A DNA stretch of 64,000 nt from Glandiceps talaboti (lineage: Eukaryota > Hemichordata > Enteropneusta > Spengelidae): contig NC_135549.1 of the NCBI RefSeq assembly GCF_964340395.1, positions 7,204,001 through 7,268,000 of the forward strand, given 5' to 3'. A model generated the notes under the pieces. That model ran no database searches. It saw nothing but the letters and a program-made list of their open reading frames with translations, and had not been told where the DNA came from. This document shows, in pieces, positions 41,307-53,260 of the stretch. How positions within the stretch are numbered: position 1 is the first letter of the stretch; every line of letters starts with the position of its first letter. Both the position numbers and the translations under genes were made by a program.

Positions 41307-41372
41307 CACACACATATATACATACATATATACATATATACATACATACATATATACATACATGCATGCAGA
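41108..41372. repeat. Compound microsatellite: CATA, TTCA, GACA, CGCA, CA, TACA tracts in series
   Basis: (CATA)~28 at 41108-41220, (TTCA)~7, (GACA)~6, (CGCA)~5, (CA)n, then irregular TATACATACATA to 41372. Each tract differs from the next by one or two bases per unit. Confidence 0.95.
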
Positions 41373-41935
41373 CAGAAGGTCATTGTCAATACAAACTTAA
41401 GGGTATTATTCTTCCTTGTATGGATAAAACATAAACTTGTGTTCAATTTTTTACACCAATTATAATGTATATTACCGGTACTTGAAAGAGAAAGTCAAAT
41501 TCACCCAATATACTTCAAAGACATGTGAGGACAACAGCCCAAAAGTTTCATCAATGAATGTATTGTCCAAATACATGTAATAGTAAGAAAGCTGAATGCA
41601 GATATTTTATAGCTTTGCTTTTTATTGTGTATTATTGAAATGTATTTGAATTGTTGAGGCCAGTATCCATAGACCCGACAGTGTTGTGGTAAGTCCCAAT
41701 TGTGTTGTCGTCATTGCAAACATAGACATAATAGAGGTGTGTTGGACAAAGAGTGTCTGTAGTGTAGCTTGACAGCACAGCTTGGCTGATGACGTCATTG
41801 CAAGTCAAAACTACTAAGTCATGAATGAAGCCACCTATCAGCTGACACATTGAAATTCATTGGAGTAGTGGCCTTAAAAGTAGACACAGTAGCTGACATG
41901 TTAGGCTGGACTGATGATTGAAACTTAGCTACCAC

Positions 41936-41937
<2 letters not shown>

Positions 41938-41993
<56 letters not shown>

Positions 41994-42006
41994 CGCACAC
42001 ACACAC
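41938..42006. repeat. (CA)n microsatellite
   Basis: About 33 CA units with one ATGCG interruption. Confidence 0.95.
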
Positions 42007-42079
42007 AGTAACCTTACAGTGCTAGGTTCTATACCCTTACGGCATTGTGATTTGTCAATGTATGTGATATTATTGGTAC

Positions 42080-42480
42080 TAGTTCCTGTGTTAAACAGAT
42101 GTCGAATGACAACTGGTTTGTGAAGTCACCATTGAGTTGGCATGGCAACACAAGTCTAGTGATAACTAGTATGTGATATTAACCATTGAGTCAGAATAGC
42201 AACACAGAAGTCTAGTGATAACTAGTTTGTGAAATCACTATTGAGTTTGCATAGCAACAGAGATGTCTAGTAATGACTGGTTTTTGATATTACCATTGAG
42301 TCGGCATGGCAACATTGAATTCCAGTTTGACTGGTTTGTGAAATCAACATGTAGTTAATTTAGTGACACCCAAGTGTAGTGATGAGTGCATGTTGAGATT
42401 ATTGCATCAATGTACCAAAACACAAGTTTGATGACATGCACTGTTTGTTGACATCACTATGTAGTTGCCATGCCAACATT
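42080..42480. repeat. ~62-bp degenerate tandem repeat
   Basis: About six units with CCATTGAGT, GGCATGGCAACA, AGTCTAGTGATAACTAGT and TTTGTGAAATCA blocks, decaying toward the right. Confidence 0.7.
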
Positions 42481-42532
42481 CCAGTAAAATGAGTACTTAG
42501 GGTTGTGATATCACTGTACTTACAAGTGTAGC

Positions 42533-42589
42533 AATAGACTATTTCTGGGTTTCGAATCACATGATTCAGAAACCCAGGAATGGTCTATT
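42533..42589. repeat. Short near-perfect hairpin
   Basis: Arms of 27-28 nt (AATAGACTATTTCTGGGTTT / AATAGACCATTCCTGGGTTT, the latter reverse-complemented, both running on to GAATCA) around a 2-base loop. It sits between two tandem arrays. Confidence 0.75.
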
Positions 42590-42619
42590 CCTAGATTGTG
42601 ATATAACAAGAATAGAATT

Positions 42620-43015
42620 ACCCAACCAACACACATTGATTCTTACTCCAAGTCTGTGTACTTTCCAATGACCATGTATACTAGGAGAGTGTAGATTCCA
42701 AGCAAGTTCGACTTGAGTTGTGATATCTGTGTGTAGTTACCCTACCAACACATAAGTGTGTAGATATGACTAAGGCTGGTACTTATTCCAAGACTTTCTA
42801 TGTATAATACTTATAGGGGAGAGTGTAGATTCCAAGCAGATTTGACTGTAGTTACTCTACCAACACACAAGTGTTTAGATATTTCTAAAAACTAGAACTT
42901 ATTCCAAGACTTTCCAGAATAGGAGAGTGTCGATAGATTCCAAGCAAACTTGACTAGAGTTGTGATAACTGTGTGTAGTTAGTTACCCCTACCAACATAC
43001 AAGTGTGGTGTAATT
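42620..43015. repeat. ~130-bp tandem repeat, three copies
   Basis: Units share GGAGAGTGTAGATTCCAAGC, GACTTGAGTTGTGATA, CCTACCAACACA, AAGTGT and ACTTATTCCAAGACTTTC. Confidence 0.75.
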
Positions 43016-45053
43016 GTAACACCACATAGGGTGTTGTTTGTCAAGAAAAAAAGACCCTGCGCCATTGTGATGTAATGCCAGTGACTCGACATACTTTACC
43101 TGTCAACTGCTGATCTAATTCTTTTATATACCAGTACCACTATGTACACTGTCCAGACAAAATCAATCACCCTTTTTGCAGACAAAAAAAATGATCACTT
43201 CTTTGAGAGAGGGAGAGACGAGTATTGAATCAGAAAAGTTGTGAAGAGAAGACGTTGAAGCCTACTCAAGTGATGGCATACCAGCTGACTGTACAAGCCT
43301 TACAAGTTACTACGCCAAGTAGATGCATTCAGTGTACATGTGGTAGTACCAGGTACTCTTGTCTGTTATGTGAACGGGTTGAAAAAAAAATATAAAATAA
43401 AAATTAAATACCCTTGATATTACAATAAAATATGTACTCTGATTCACAAATCTCTTTGGAGTGTAATTACCATACTTTCATTATACTTAAATTCATTTAT
43501 TTTATTTTCTACTTTTTGTGAATTTTGCAATTGGAACTGGTGGAAAATATCTTCTGTTGACCTGCTTGCATGTAAGGTATTTTGAGTGTGAGCACTTTAA
43601 TGAGTGGTTTATACCCCCTTGCAGTACTTGACATGGCTTGATAATTGGCCCTTCTATGCATCCCACATGTATAGACATTACAAGTACAGCAGTAAAATAA
43701 ATATTGTCAAAAGAGAGAGAAATAATACCTGTACACTGCATTTGTACTGTAGAGTAGAGAGTTCAAGTATGAATGCTACAAATAAATCTAGTACCAGGTA
43801 CCACCCAGTAGTGTAAACCTCTGCCTTATTTGTCATTGATTTTCAACAAGGAGAACGAGAAAGAGAGTGAGAAATTAGGTGTTATCTCTAACAATTACAG
43901 TGCTGACAGAATGCATCACTGTGATGGAGAAAGTACGGTACAGGATTATTACCAATGCTACGCTCTTATCTCCTTATGCTAAATTGGTAGTTTATTTACA
44001 TCCATATATATTTATATATATACATAAATACTAGCATATCTTACAAGTCAACAGATTTGTCACCCTGCCAAAGGTCATTGGCCCATTCTTTCTAACTTCA
44101 CTGCAAAGTTTATGATACAAATGCATAAGAGACAGAAAATCCTCACAAATACATTGACAAGGAGCAAAACTGACTATCTATCTTGGGTGGTGGCATATGA
44201 CAAACTATGTAATGTAAGCGTAATAACTGACATGTATCAACAATCTAGCATGCTTTCTTGTGTCGCTCTCTGTCACACCTCCACACTTAAACACGTGTAA
44301 CACTTACTCTAGACAAATGAAAGACATAAACCCCATTGATGTGTAGGCGGAAAGCGATAAAAAATGGTCAACACAGCCCTTGTTCCATAGCAACAAGTAT
44401 GAAAACAAAGGAGTACAATAGAGTTAGAGTAATAGGGGAATAACAGGGTTACTTCATGAAAGTCGTACAAGTTGGTTCTGACCGAGATTTGAGAGATACT
44501 GGAAGATTGATACAAACATGTAATGAATTAAAAGTGGTAGTGCTGAGGTACAAGTGTGTGTGTCAGACGCAAAGGGGTCATACCAGCATCCCAGTCAGCT
44601 GAGATAATATTGACTTTTTCCTTTTACATTAGTGTCTTTTGCCATCAATTTTGTAAGATTTTAGTATCAATTTCTGCCATGTAATTGTTTTGTGTTTTTT
44701 CTACCTGTGGGAAAATAAACAGGGCTCTCAATCTTTCCATCAGTGTAGCAAGGAAAACTGCCTATATTTTAACCTTGATGTGCTGCTCAATTTGACCATA
44801 CTCAACCACACAGAATTTTTCCAGGTACTTTGGTTTATTCTTACTTTCAGACAAGGGTACTAGTACATTGCTCAGGGGTGGCCATTCCACAATTTTCCAA
44901 GTTTTTTAGACTAAGAAAGATTATGAAAAACTAATCTATATAACAAATTTATCTTGCAGGTGTAGAATCATGTGTTCGGGACAACATTTTATTTTAAATT
45001 GAGTCATGTTAGGTTTACAATTGTTATTTTTACTTCACCTTAGGCACACTATC
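43016..45053. other. Intergenic DNA, nothing recognised
   Basis: No coding exon, RNA gene or complete transposon identified by eye. Confidence 0.4.
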
Positions 45054-45307
45054 TAATAGGGAACTTGCAAACCCGCCATGTTGAATGTTGCATCATGGGA
45101 AATGTGATAATAAGTACTAATCAATTAGCATTGTAAACAATATTGATACATTGTTTGTAATCTGTAATGATCAATTCATCGTCACCCTGATCTTTGTGGG
45201 AGGTTAATTTTATCATTAGCTCCAGATTAGGTATTACGATAACCACAGATAATCCCATAGTCCTTTGCATCTGAGCATGCTCAGTTTGGATTGCAAGTTC
45301 CCTATTA
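45054..45307. mobile_element. Small MITE with AATAGGGAACTTGCAA termini
   Basis: Terminal inverted repeats TAATAGGGAACTTGCAA (45054) and the reverse complement ending TTGCAAGTTCCCTATTA (45307). TA at both ends is compatible with a TA target duplication. Confidence 0.6.
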
Positions 45308-46550
45308 AGTGATATCACATATAAGAAAGAGGAAATTGATAAAACTGTGAACAATTCATAACTGTAAACATGGAAACTTAGCAGCCACGTTTCTATTCAT
45401 TGCAGAGATCAGTATACAAACCCTTATCAAAGAAGGGAAAGTTTGTAGACATAGATGAAAGTACCATGACCTGGGGTCGATAACCTAACAAGTACTAAGT
45501 GTTATCTTGCAGTGTTTCTACAATTAGACTTTATATTTATATATATATATGCATCTACTTTAAACTAAGGATAGAATTTGACCTTTGCTAGTAGTCAACC
45601 AAATGCTTAAAACATACCAGGGTTTTACTTTGGAAGAAATATTTTATTTTGATAACGAGACAAGTTTTGAAAATCTGAAAAGTATCAACAACAACAAATT
45701 AATTTTTTTGCTTACATATAAATATGACATAGTGAAATTTATATCTATCTGTGAAATAAGAGAGTGAAATTTATATCTATCTGTGAAATAAGACAGTGAA
45801 ATCAGTAATTATTTGTATAATGGCTTATCTATTGGTCAAGAATTGAAATGAATAAATGACAACTTCCAAACACTGCAACCCACCCTACCCATTCTGACTG
45901 AATATGGTAATATCAGTAGTGTCAAACAGATTGCCATTTAGAATGGTGAAATGACAGTTTCCACATACATCACCCTACCCCACCCTACATGCTGACTGAA
46001 TGCAGTGTGGCCAATAGAGTCAAACAAATGAGTATTTGGTGTGGTGAAACAAGGCATTCAATGATTCAGTGAATGAGAACATTTATGCAACAAGAAATTT
46101 TCATCAAGATGGCATTCAGTACAGTTGTATGCTATTACATCATCTTAACCTAATGTTACATTTCACCAGAAATGACATTCAGTGAAATGTCTTGGCCAAA
46201 ATTGAACATTTACACCAAAAGAATTGAGATGGAAGATCTTCACCAAAATAACGCTTGGCCTGCAAAACACCACATCAACTGACATTTTGCCCTTAGAGAT
46301 GACTTAGGATTGCCCATCACTAGAAGTGAACAAAACTAACATACAAATGAAATATTAATTTCCAACTTTCAAGTACAATAGGACTGATCATAGACCAAGT
46401 GCTTATAGTCTGATGTCTATAGTCCAGGGTAACGCAGTATCAGATCACAGAGATGACATTTATTTTGTGAAATTGGTCCAAATGCACACCACACCAGAGT
46501 CTATTGTGAGTGAATAACTATCACCAGAAGACAAGATACTTTGTTGCCAG
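45308..46550. other. Intergenic DNA with minor repeats
   Basis: A 32-bp unit (GTGAAATTTATATCTATCTG plus TGAAATAAGAGA) is duplicated at 45731-45796. Two diverged copies of CCCACCCTACCC..CTGACTGAAT..TCAAACA text lie at 45878-46030. No gene seen. Confidence 0.45.
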
Positions 46551-46554
46551 CTGA

Positions 46555-46796
46555 TTATTTTAGTCCAAGTTGCAAGACGATGGGTTACTTGCTGACTCTC
46601 CTTGTCCAAATTCAAGATGCAGATTTTCTTAGTCCAAGTTCAAGAGAATGGGTTACCTGTAGATTCTCCTTGTCCAAGTAAGTTCAAGATGCTGTTACCC
46701 ATGGATTTGCTTAGTCCAAGTTCAAGATGATGAGTCTCTTGTCCATTTTCAGTCCAAGGTCAAGATGATAGGATTCTCTTTGTCCAACTTCAAGTC
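46555..46796. repeat. ~50-bp degenerate tandem repeat
   Basis: About five units with TTAGTCCAAGTTCAAGATG, GGGTTAC and GATTCTCCTTGTCC blocks. Confidence 0.75.
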
Positions 46797-46967
46797 TTAT
46801 TGGAGGGCTTGAGGATTCAATGATGTTATTGTAAAAATGAAAAATTCAAATGTTTTAATTGACCAATAAAATTTGAACTGGTAATATGGATTTGTTTGCA
46901 TAAGAGGAGATAGATAGTTACATGGTTTGAGTTGCACTGTAGTGTAGTAGTCTTTCTACAATTTTCC

Positions 46968-46973
46968 TTTATT
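46968..46973 (-). other. Candidate poly(A) signal of Wnt7
   Basis: AATAAA on the minus strand about 1 kb after the Wnt7 stop codon. No nearer canonical signal was found by eye, so the 3' UTR may be about 1 kb. Confidence 0.35.
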
Positions 46974-48006
46974 TTCAAACAAACTATGCCAGTTGTACAG
47001 ACTTGAACAAGGGCTACTATGTAAGTGTACAACATCCCTGGTATAGCTGTCTGTGTGCCAGATCTGTGACTTCACTATATTCTCTGGATAGTGTAAAAGT
47101 ATAGCAAAGTCACGAAACCAGCTAGTAGACAGTCTATACCTGATATGATTCATCATCACACAAGTTCTATATGAATAGTTTCTGCAGGAGTTAGACTGTG
47201 CAAGTGATAATGTCCATTTAAAGTAAAGTATAGTATGCCTTATAATTTCACCATAAAAGAATAGTGAGAACCAGCAAATGCCAAAGAAGTAAGTTGTCTT
47301 ATAAAACACAGTACTCATAACTTCAGCCAACAGTTAATTTGCTACCCCACAAATCAACAAATAAATACCTAGTGCAAATACTGCATCTAGACCAGACTCT
47401 TTTCAGTTGTTTTGACAAAGTAATATATTGTGTTTAAAATTAGATGATATTGGACCCATTGGATGCTCTTGATAGACAAAAAAAAATATTTCACATGTTC
47501 ATTTATGGAATAAATTGGATTTTTTTTTATAATACATTTTTTACCAATTTTACTGAGCATTTTACTTTGTGATACTTGGCATTTTCATAACTATAGAGTG
47601 GAATGCTGATTTGGTGAATTTGAACTTTAAACTTTGCCATAGTATAGAAGTACATACATTCTTAGAGTGTCATAACTCGTCTGTCAAAAATACAGTAAAA
47701 CAGGTGATTTGGAACAAAACATAGATACTTTCAATAAGTTTACAATATGTATAGTATAGACTGTGCCAACTCAAGCACATGGACAAAAGGACAAACATTG
47801 AAAATGTTATGATAAATGTCTCTTTCTTTAAATAGAAGATGAAATTGCAAATGTTTCCTTTTTGTGGCAGTGAAATTGTTGGCACTGCGTACATGTTCTC
47901 TGCCAAGTTTTGGAAATAGTGCCACACATATTTAACAATGACAAGATGATACGATCTGACTGTTTTTTTAGCTGCATTGTTCTTGCAGCTATTTTTTTTA
48001 AATCTA

Positions 48007-51000
48007 TTATTTACAAGTATATTGTTCAGTTCTTGCACTGCACTGATTACAATTTACAATACAACACCAGTGAAATTTGCAGTTACACTGCCAGAATTTT
48101 GTGTACTGATGTGTATTATATCCTCGTCCGCAGCACATCAAATCACACCCATCAACGTCCGTCGATGTGCGATTACACAGTCTTCCTACCGTTCCTAGAG
48201 AACCTCGATCGAGGTCATATTCACAGTAGTTAGGTGATTTTTGAAGGTAAACTAAACTCTTTTTCGGTGGCTTGCGATAGTTCTTGGTATTTTTCAGTGT
48301 AAGGAAAGCTGGTCTTCTGGTTCGTCTCGCACGGACTGGCTCAACTTGCTTTCCCCTATTATACTTTTCTTTGATTCTACCTCCTATAGTGTGGAATGCT
48401 GGCAGTGTTGTCCAACAAGTCTTCATTGTACACGATCCAGAAACCCCATGGCACTTACATTCCAGTCCCATCAATTCTTTCAAAACCTACAGAGAAAAAT
48501 ATTCAACATTAGAAATATTTCAATCACCGAATAACTGTCTTGTATTTGTCCCTTTAAACAAACAAACAAATCAGACATGAATTTTTTTTTTATTTTTTTT
48601 TACAAATTCTCGGACTCGAACTCCAAATTATGTGGCCAAAACGATATCAGAAAATACAACTTTCCGTGTGATTTTAGCGGGAAATTGGTCAGAAGGATAA
48701 GTTTTAGAAAGAAATTTGGGGTTTAACAGAACTATCGGATTAAAATGTAACAGGTGGTTTATATTTTATGATCAGTGTTATTTATCTCCTAATGACCACT
48801 TTGACAAGATCATCGACAATTTGGTTATCAAACTAACGATATATAATATTTCTGACGGTCGGCTGAAATGGTTTTATGGCTGTACCATACCATACCATAC
48901 CATCGGTTATCTGGGTTTTTTTGTATGTGTTGAAACATTACAACAATGTAATGTGGTCTGGCGTAAAATTGACTTCATAGCAATTCATCTCTTCACCTAA
49001 AACAAGTTGATTATGTGACTTTGAATATTAGCTTTCTGTATAAGCCTTATTTTGGTGATGTAACGTTTTGAAAGCTGGCCGTGGGTGACACGACACTACA
49101 CTACATTCAGAGATCCATATCTTGAATGATGAAAGCCATCCAGGGGGTACAGATGAGAGACAACATCGGCGAGGCAGCGGTACCAAGTCAAAGCACGGAG
49201 GTAGAAAGTCAAACACAAAGTAAATGTACGCAATAATTATGCGATGTGACGCCCCCTCACTTCCTGATTGTAACGTTAATTGTCTACCAATAAACCGGTG
49301 TCTTTGATATTGTTCAATTACTGGATCGCTTTAATGGTATCGCCGCTATTGTCATCCTGGGCATCAAAGACGAACACGTTGATTGTGTGTGCTAGGATAA
49401 CTCCGCATAAAGAAGAATCTTAATTTAAGTACACAAATCGAAGAAGTCAGGTAATAGAGGTATTTGTGTGCTAGGTCAATAGATAATTAGATTTCTGTGT
49501 TGATGAACACGCGTCTGTGGGTATCCAACGATGTCTCGGAGGCCACTTTCATTAGTTAATGCTACGTCCCCAGGTAGTCTGGGCCACGTGACTTCCCAGA
49601 GAATAACTGGGAAGGGGTATCTTTGTACTTTGTAGTGCTCATATTGATTTAAAAGTATAGTAAAGATATAATGACGGGCCTTAATATGTTGACGATTAGA
49701 CCGTCTCATGTCTGTGATTACACTCTAAACTGAGTCAAATAAGCTGCTATTTAGCCGTTGTGTTGTTACGCTCAGTGGAAATTACCGTTTTCTTTCGTAG
49801 TATCGACTTTATTGTTTTCGTGTAGAAACTATTGTGCTATTGTACAAACGTTACATGTCCACATACGTGTTCCTATTCTTAGCAAATCTAATAAGCCCCG
49901 TGACCTTGCTATATATCAGAATCCCGAGTGGAATTTTTGGCTTCCAGTTTGATTAGTTTTGTCTTCAAACTCGTTCATTTGCTTGATTTTTTTTCTCCGT
50001 GAAACAGTTGACTGAATCTTGACTCTAGAGTGGTTGACTTTCCTGTCCAAGCCATTGAATTCAACTTTTGTGGAAATGAATCGTTGTTTGTTATTGCGCT
50101 TTGTAACTACAACAAATTAGTTACCGTTTAGAAATGGCTGTTGTGTAAATATTTCTAATTTACATTGGCATTTAGTAACATCCCTACATTAATCGGCTTT
50201 CGACGTGTGAACCTGTGTGTATATAAGTCTGGGTTAACATCAAGTTTAAACATAACGAGAAATGCGACATTTTTTAAATACCCCCCCCCCCCCCATCATC
50301 GATAAATCGTCGTCAAACAATAAATCGGTGAGAGAAAACTACCGTCTACAAATTTAGAGAGGGGGTATACTTACAAGTCGACCAACTTCATTGTTATGTA
50401 GATTCATAAGTGTTCTTGCATTTTGCTCCATCTCGCGGGCATCCACGAAGACACGCGAGAACCGTATTCCGTAATCGACATCGGCGCTACAACCTCCCCA
50501 TTTCCATCCTTCCTCGGTGAAGCCACTTTCTTTAGCTTTATCACAGCTACAGTTGGTTAGGTTACCTTGACTACAGGCTTGCGTGATGGCATGGGCAACA
50601 CCAGCCGAACTGATGGCGTACATGTACGCCGCTTCTTTGTGGCCTACAGACAAAAGATAAACAGGAGATAGGTAATACCTGTTTCCTTCACATCAACTTG
50701 TCAATACCTTCCATCACACAACAAACTTCCCATCCATCCCCAACTTCAGTTTGGTCAACAACAACAACAAAAGATGACAGGAAGGGTGTCGGAGAAGTAA
50801 AATAAAACGAGAACGGAATTCTCACCTTTCCCTTTATGGATGGAGTTGCGTCATTTCTTATTCAAAACAACGGTTGGCAATATAAAAGATTGTGTTTAGT
50901 CCTCCTACAGATATTGCCATTTGAATAATTGGGTTTTAATTTGACACGAATACTTGGATAGGTTCCATTATCTCAGACGCCAATAACCATAGCGGCTAAG

Positions 51001-53040
51001 CCAATACTTTGACTTTACTTCAACAACGTCACCCAGTCTTTTAAAAACTTACCCATACCTGAACGACCCTGATTTTCTATCCGATTCGCCTGATTGACTC
51101 TATCCGTGGACCGTATGATTTTTTCCTCTCCAAACACTATAATTGGTTTTAAATAAGTTCTAAGTGTTATATTAATTACCGAGCATTTTTTATTCTGGCT
51201 TTTAATTCATGAAAAATCAACAAATGTAAAGTGCATTTTTCAGGTAATTTGTCAAATCGAGAGCAAAGTAGTGACGTGACATCTAAGATAACATCTAGGC
51301 GTGGAATTTGAGTTAAGTTACTGTGGCCAAAACCTTTGTATTCATAGCCTGTGCACAGGTACATAACATAGCACCGCCAGTAGCCAGTGTTTATCCATAG
51401 ACGTGTAGGTAGTTGGCCGTAGGACAAACTCACTTCAAGCAAAAATCGTTCCTTTGTTGGTTCTAAAGTCCCTCCAGGACCTATATGCTAGTCTACAAAA
51501 CAGTGTGACAAAAACGGCCGTTTACATTGTAAACCATTCCAATTCTTTAATGGCAACTGCCTTTGCTTTCAGAGTGAACTCTCAACAAGAGTCCGCCAGG
51601 AATCTGTTATCCATACTGTGGTTGTGTTCCATTCATAGCAGCTTAAACCATACAGCGAATGTAGAGTTTGAAATTTTCAAATGATGGAAATACAGAATGA
51701 CAGGCGTAAATAAAGAGCAAAATCCCTCCCTAGCCCTCTTAAAATGTGACCACTACAACTTACTATAGCGCCTGTCTATCATCAACTCTGACTAGGAAAT
51801 CAAGAAAGCGACATGTCGAAAGCGAAAACAAAGGGTGTATGAACGGAATGTTGGATTCAAGTAAAATAGTCAACAAGAGAACCACTTTGACAACTGAAAT
51901 CTGAATTGACATGTTTAACAAGTAATGACAGTATCTGGGATCGAGAGGACAAATCTTCCTCTTACTTCATTGTAAGCTCTTTTTTCACAACTGAACAAAC
52001 TTTGGCACAAAACCTAATCGTGAGAGTTAGCTTGCGTTCCATGTAGATTAGCATGCCTAATATTTCACTCATTTTCTCCTTGGCTTGTCAAGCACGAGCA
52101 CAATGACAGGCCGAGTACCAAACACGCTGGCGACTTATTTGTCTAAGTTTTTAAGTAAGATGTCGAATGTGTTTAGGTGTGGTATAACGTAGCAGTGTGT
52201 CGTTGTAAACGCTAATGCCTGGCTAAAAAAGGTAACAATAGCCATGTATTTACACTGTTGTAGGTTAAAGCCAGGAAGACCCCCAATGACCTTAACTCAA
52301 AGCTTTCCTCTAGAAAACACCGACTGCTACTTACATACTTTTTGTGTGCCTAATTTCACAAGTTAAACCGATACTCTCGGAATTCTCGGTGTATAGAAAA
52401 GACAAGTGTGCAACAGGGTGATAGCGACAGCAATGTAAACCTGAAGACATTATAACTCTACTGGTGTAGACAAATGATATGGGTATTTAAAATGGAGATA
52501 GTTACCTAGAGGTGGATCGGTACCAAACATTCCTACCGACGTCCCCGGAGTGGTACAATTCCAACGAGCATTCTGAAATTGAAATTGGCATTCTTCTGTT
52601 CCCCGTTGAGCACCCTCCCCAATTGCTACGATGGCATCTGGACGATTTTGACATATAGCTCTCTGTCTTGGCGCGAGTCCTGGTATTTTGTTACATATAA
52701 TATTAGCACCCAATGCCGCTACCGACGGTATGCTGCGAAGAGAAACATACAGGTACATTTACAAATTTGAAGTAAAGAAATAACACACGACTGTTTATCT
52801 CTACGAGTGTGACATTTTTGAGAGATTGACCAATGATGGCATCTAGACCACCTCTCTACTACTGTCTGGTGAATGACAACATTACAAGCAATCGTATAAA
52901 TCATATGGATAACTGTTGATAAGGGCGACAAAGTCTCTATAAACGACGCATACTTACAAAATCTTAGCGCGACCTACTAAAATCCATTCGGAGACTAAAA
53001 ATAACTGGAGTAGCAGTAAAGACGGCCATTTGATTAACAT
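48007..53040 (-). CDS. WNT7B: Wnt7 secreted signalling ligand, complete
   Basis: A lipid-modified secreted glycoprotein acting through Frizzled/LRP receptors. Four coding exons on the minus strand: 53040-52958, 52732-52506, 50643-50375 and 48486-48007, joined in phases 2, 1 and 0, giving 352 residues (human WNT7A/B 349). Exon 1 gives a signal peptide ([16 protein letters not shown]). Wnt7-specific blocks: [63 protein letters not shown] and [22 protein letters not shown] contains Ser209, the expected palmitoleoylation site for Porcupine. The end [19 protein letters not shown] with HWC and a terminal TCK is diagnostic. N-glycosylation sequons are visible at NCT, NLT, NCS and NRT. The gene converges on ATXN10. 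It is the single-copy relative of WNT7A and WNT7B; the symbol follows the linked human gene. Confidence 0.95.
49217..50374. other. Wnt7 intron 3, part; nothing recognised
   Basis: Unique sequence with a 14-base C run at 50281-50294. No exon or transposon seen. Confidence 0.4.
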
Positions 53041-53260
53041 GTTGATAGTTCAGTGAGCACTACATCAAACAAGTTGTAGAGTCAAACTGAATACTTGCAA
53101 GCAACTCTATAGTATAGTAGACGAACAAAACGCTCAGCTTATATCTACCTATAGCCCAACTCCACACAAAGCAATAGACAAACACGGTCTCTCATTGGTT
53201 GAGAGTGAGACTTTTATGCCGAATCCTTCACATTAATTGGTTCTTCACTGTCATCAATTA
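53041..53260 (-). promoter_or_regulatory. Proximal Wnt7 promoter (exon 1A)
   Basis: On the minus strand a TATA-like GATATAAGC lies at 53136-53144, about 100 bases before the ATG. A CCAAT box is at 53194-53198, about 55 bases further upstream, and another near 53238. Order and spacing fit a TATA/CCAAT core promoter; the start site is not shown by the sequence. Confidence 0.5.

Noticed and set aside
47670-48006. 122-codon minus-strand frame after Wnt7
   Set aside because: Lies in the Wnt7 3' UTR; sequence is AT-rich and without similarity.
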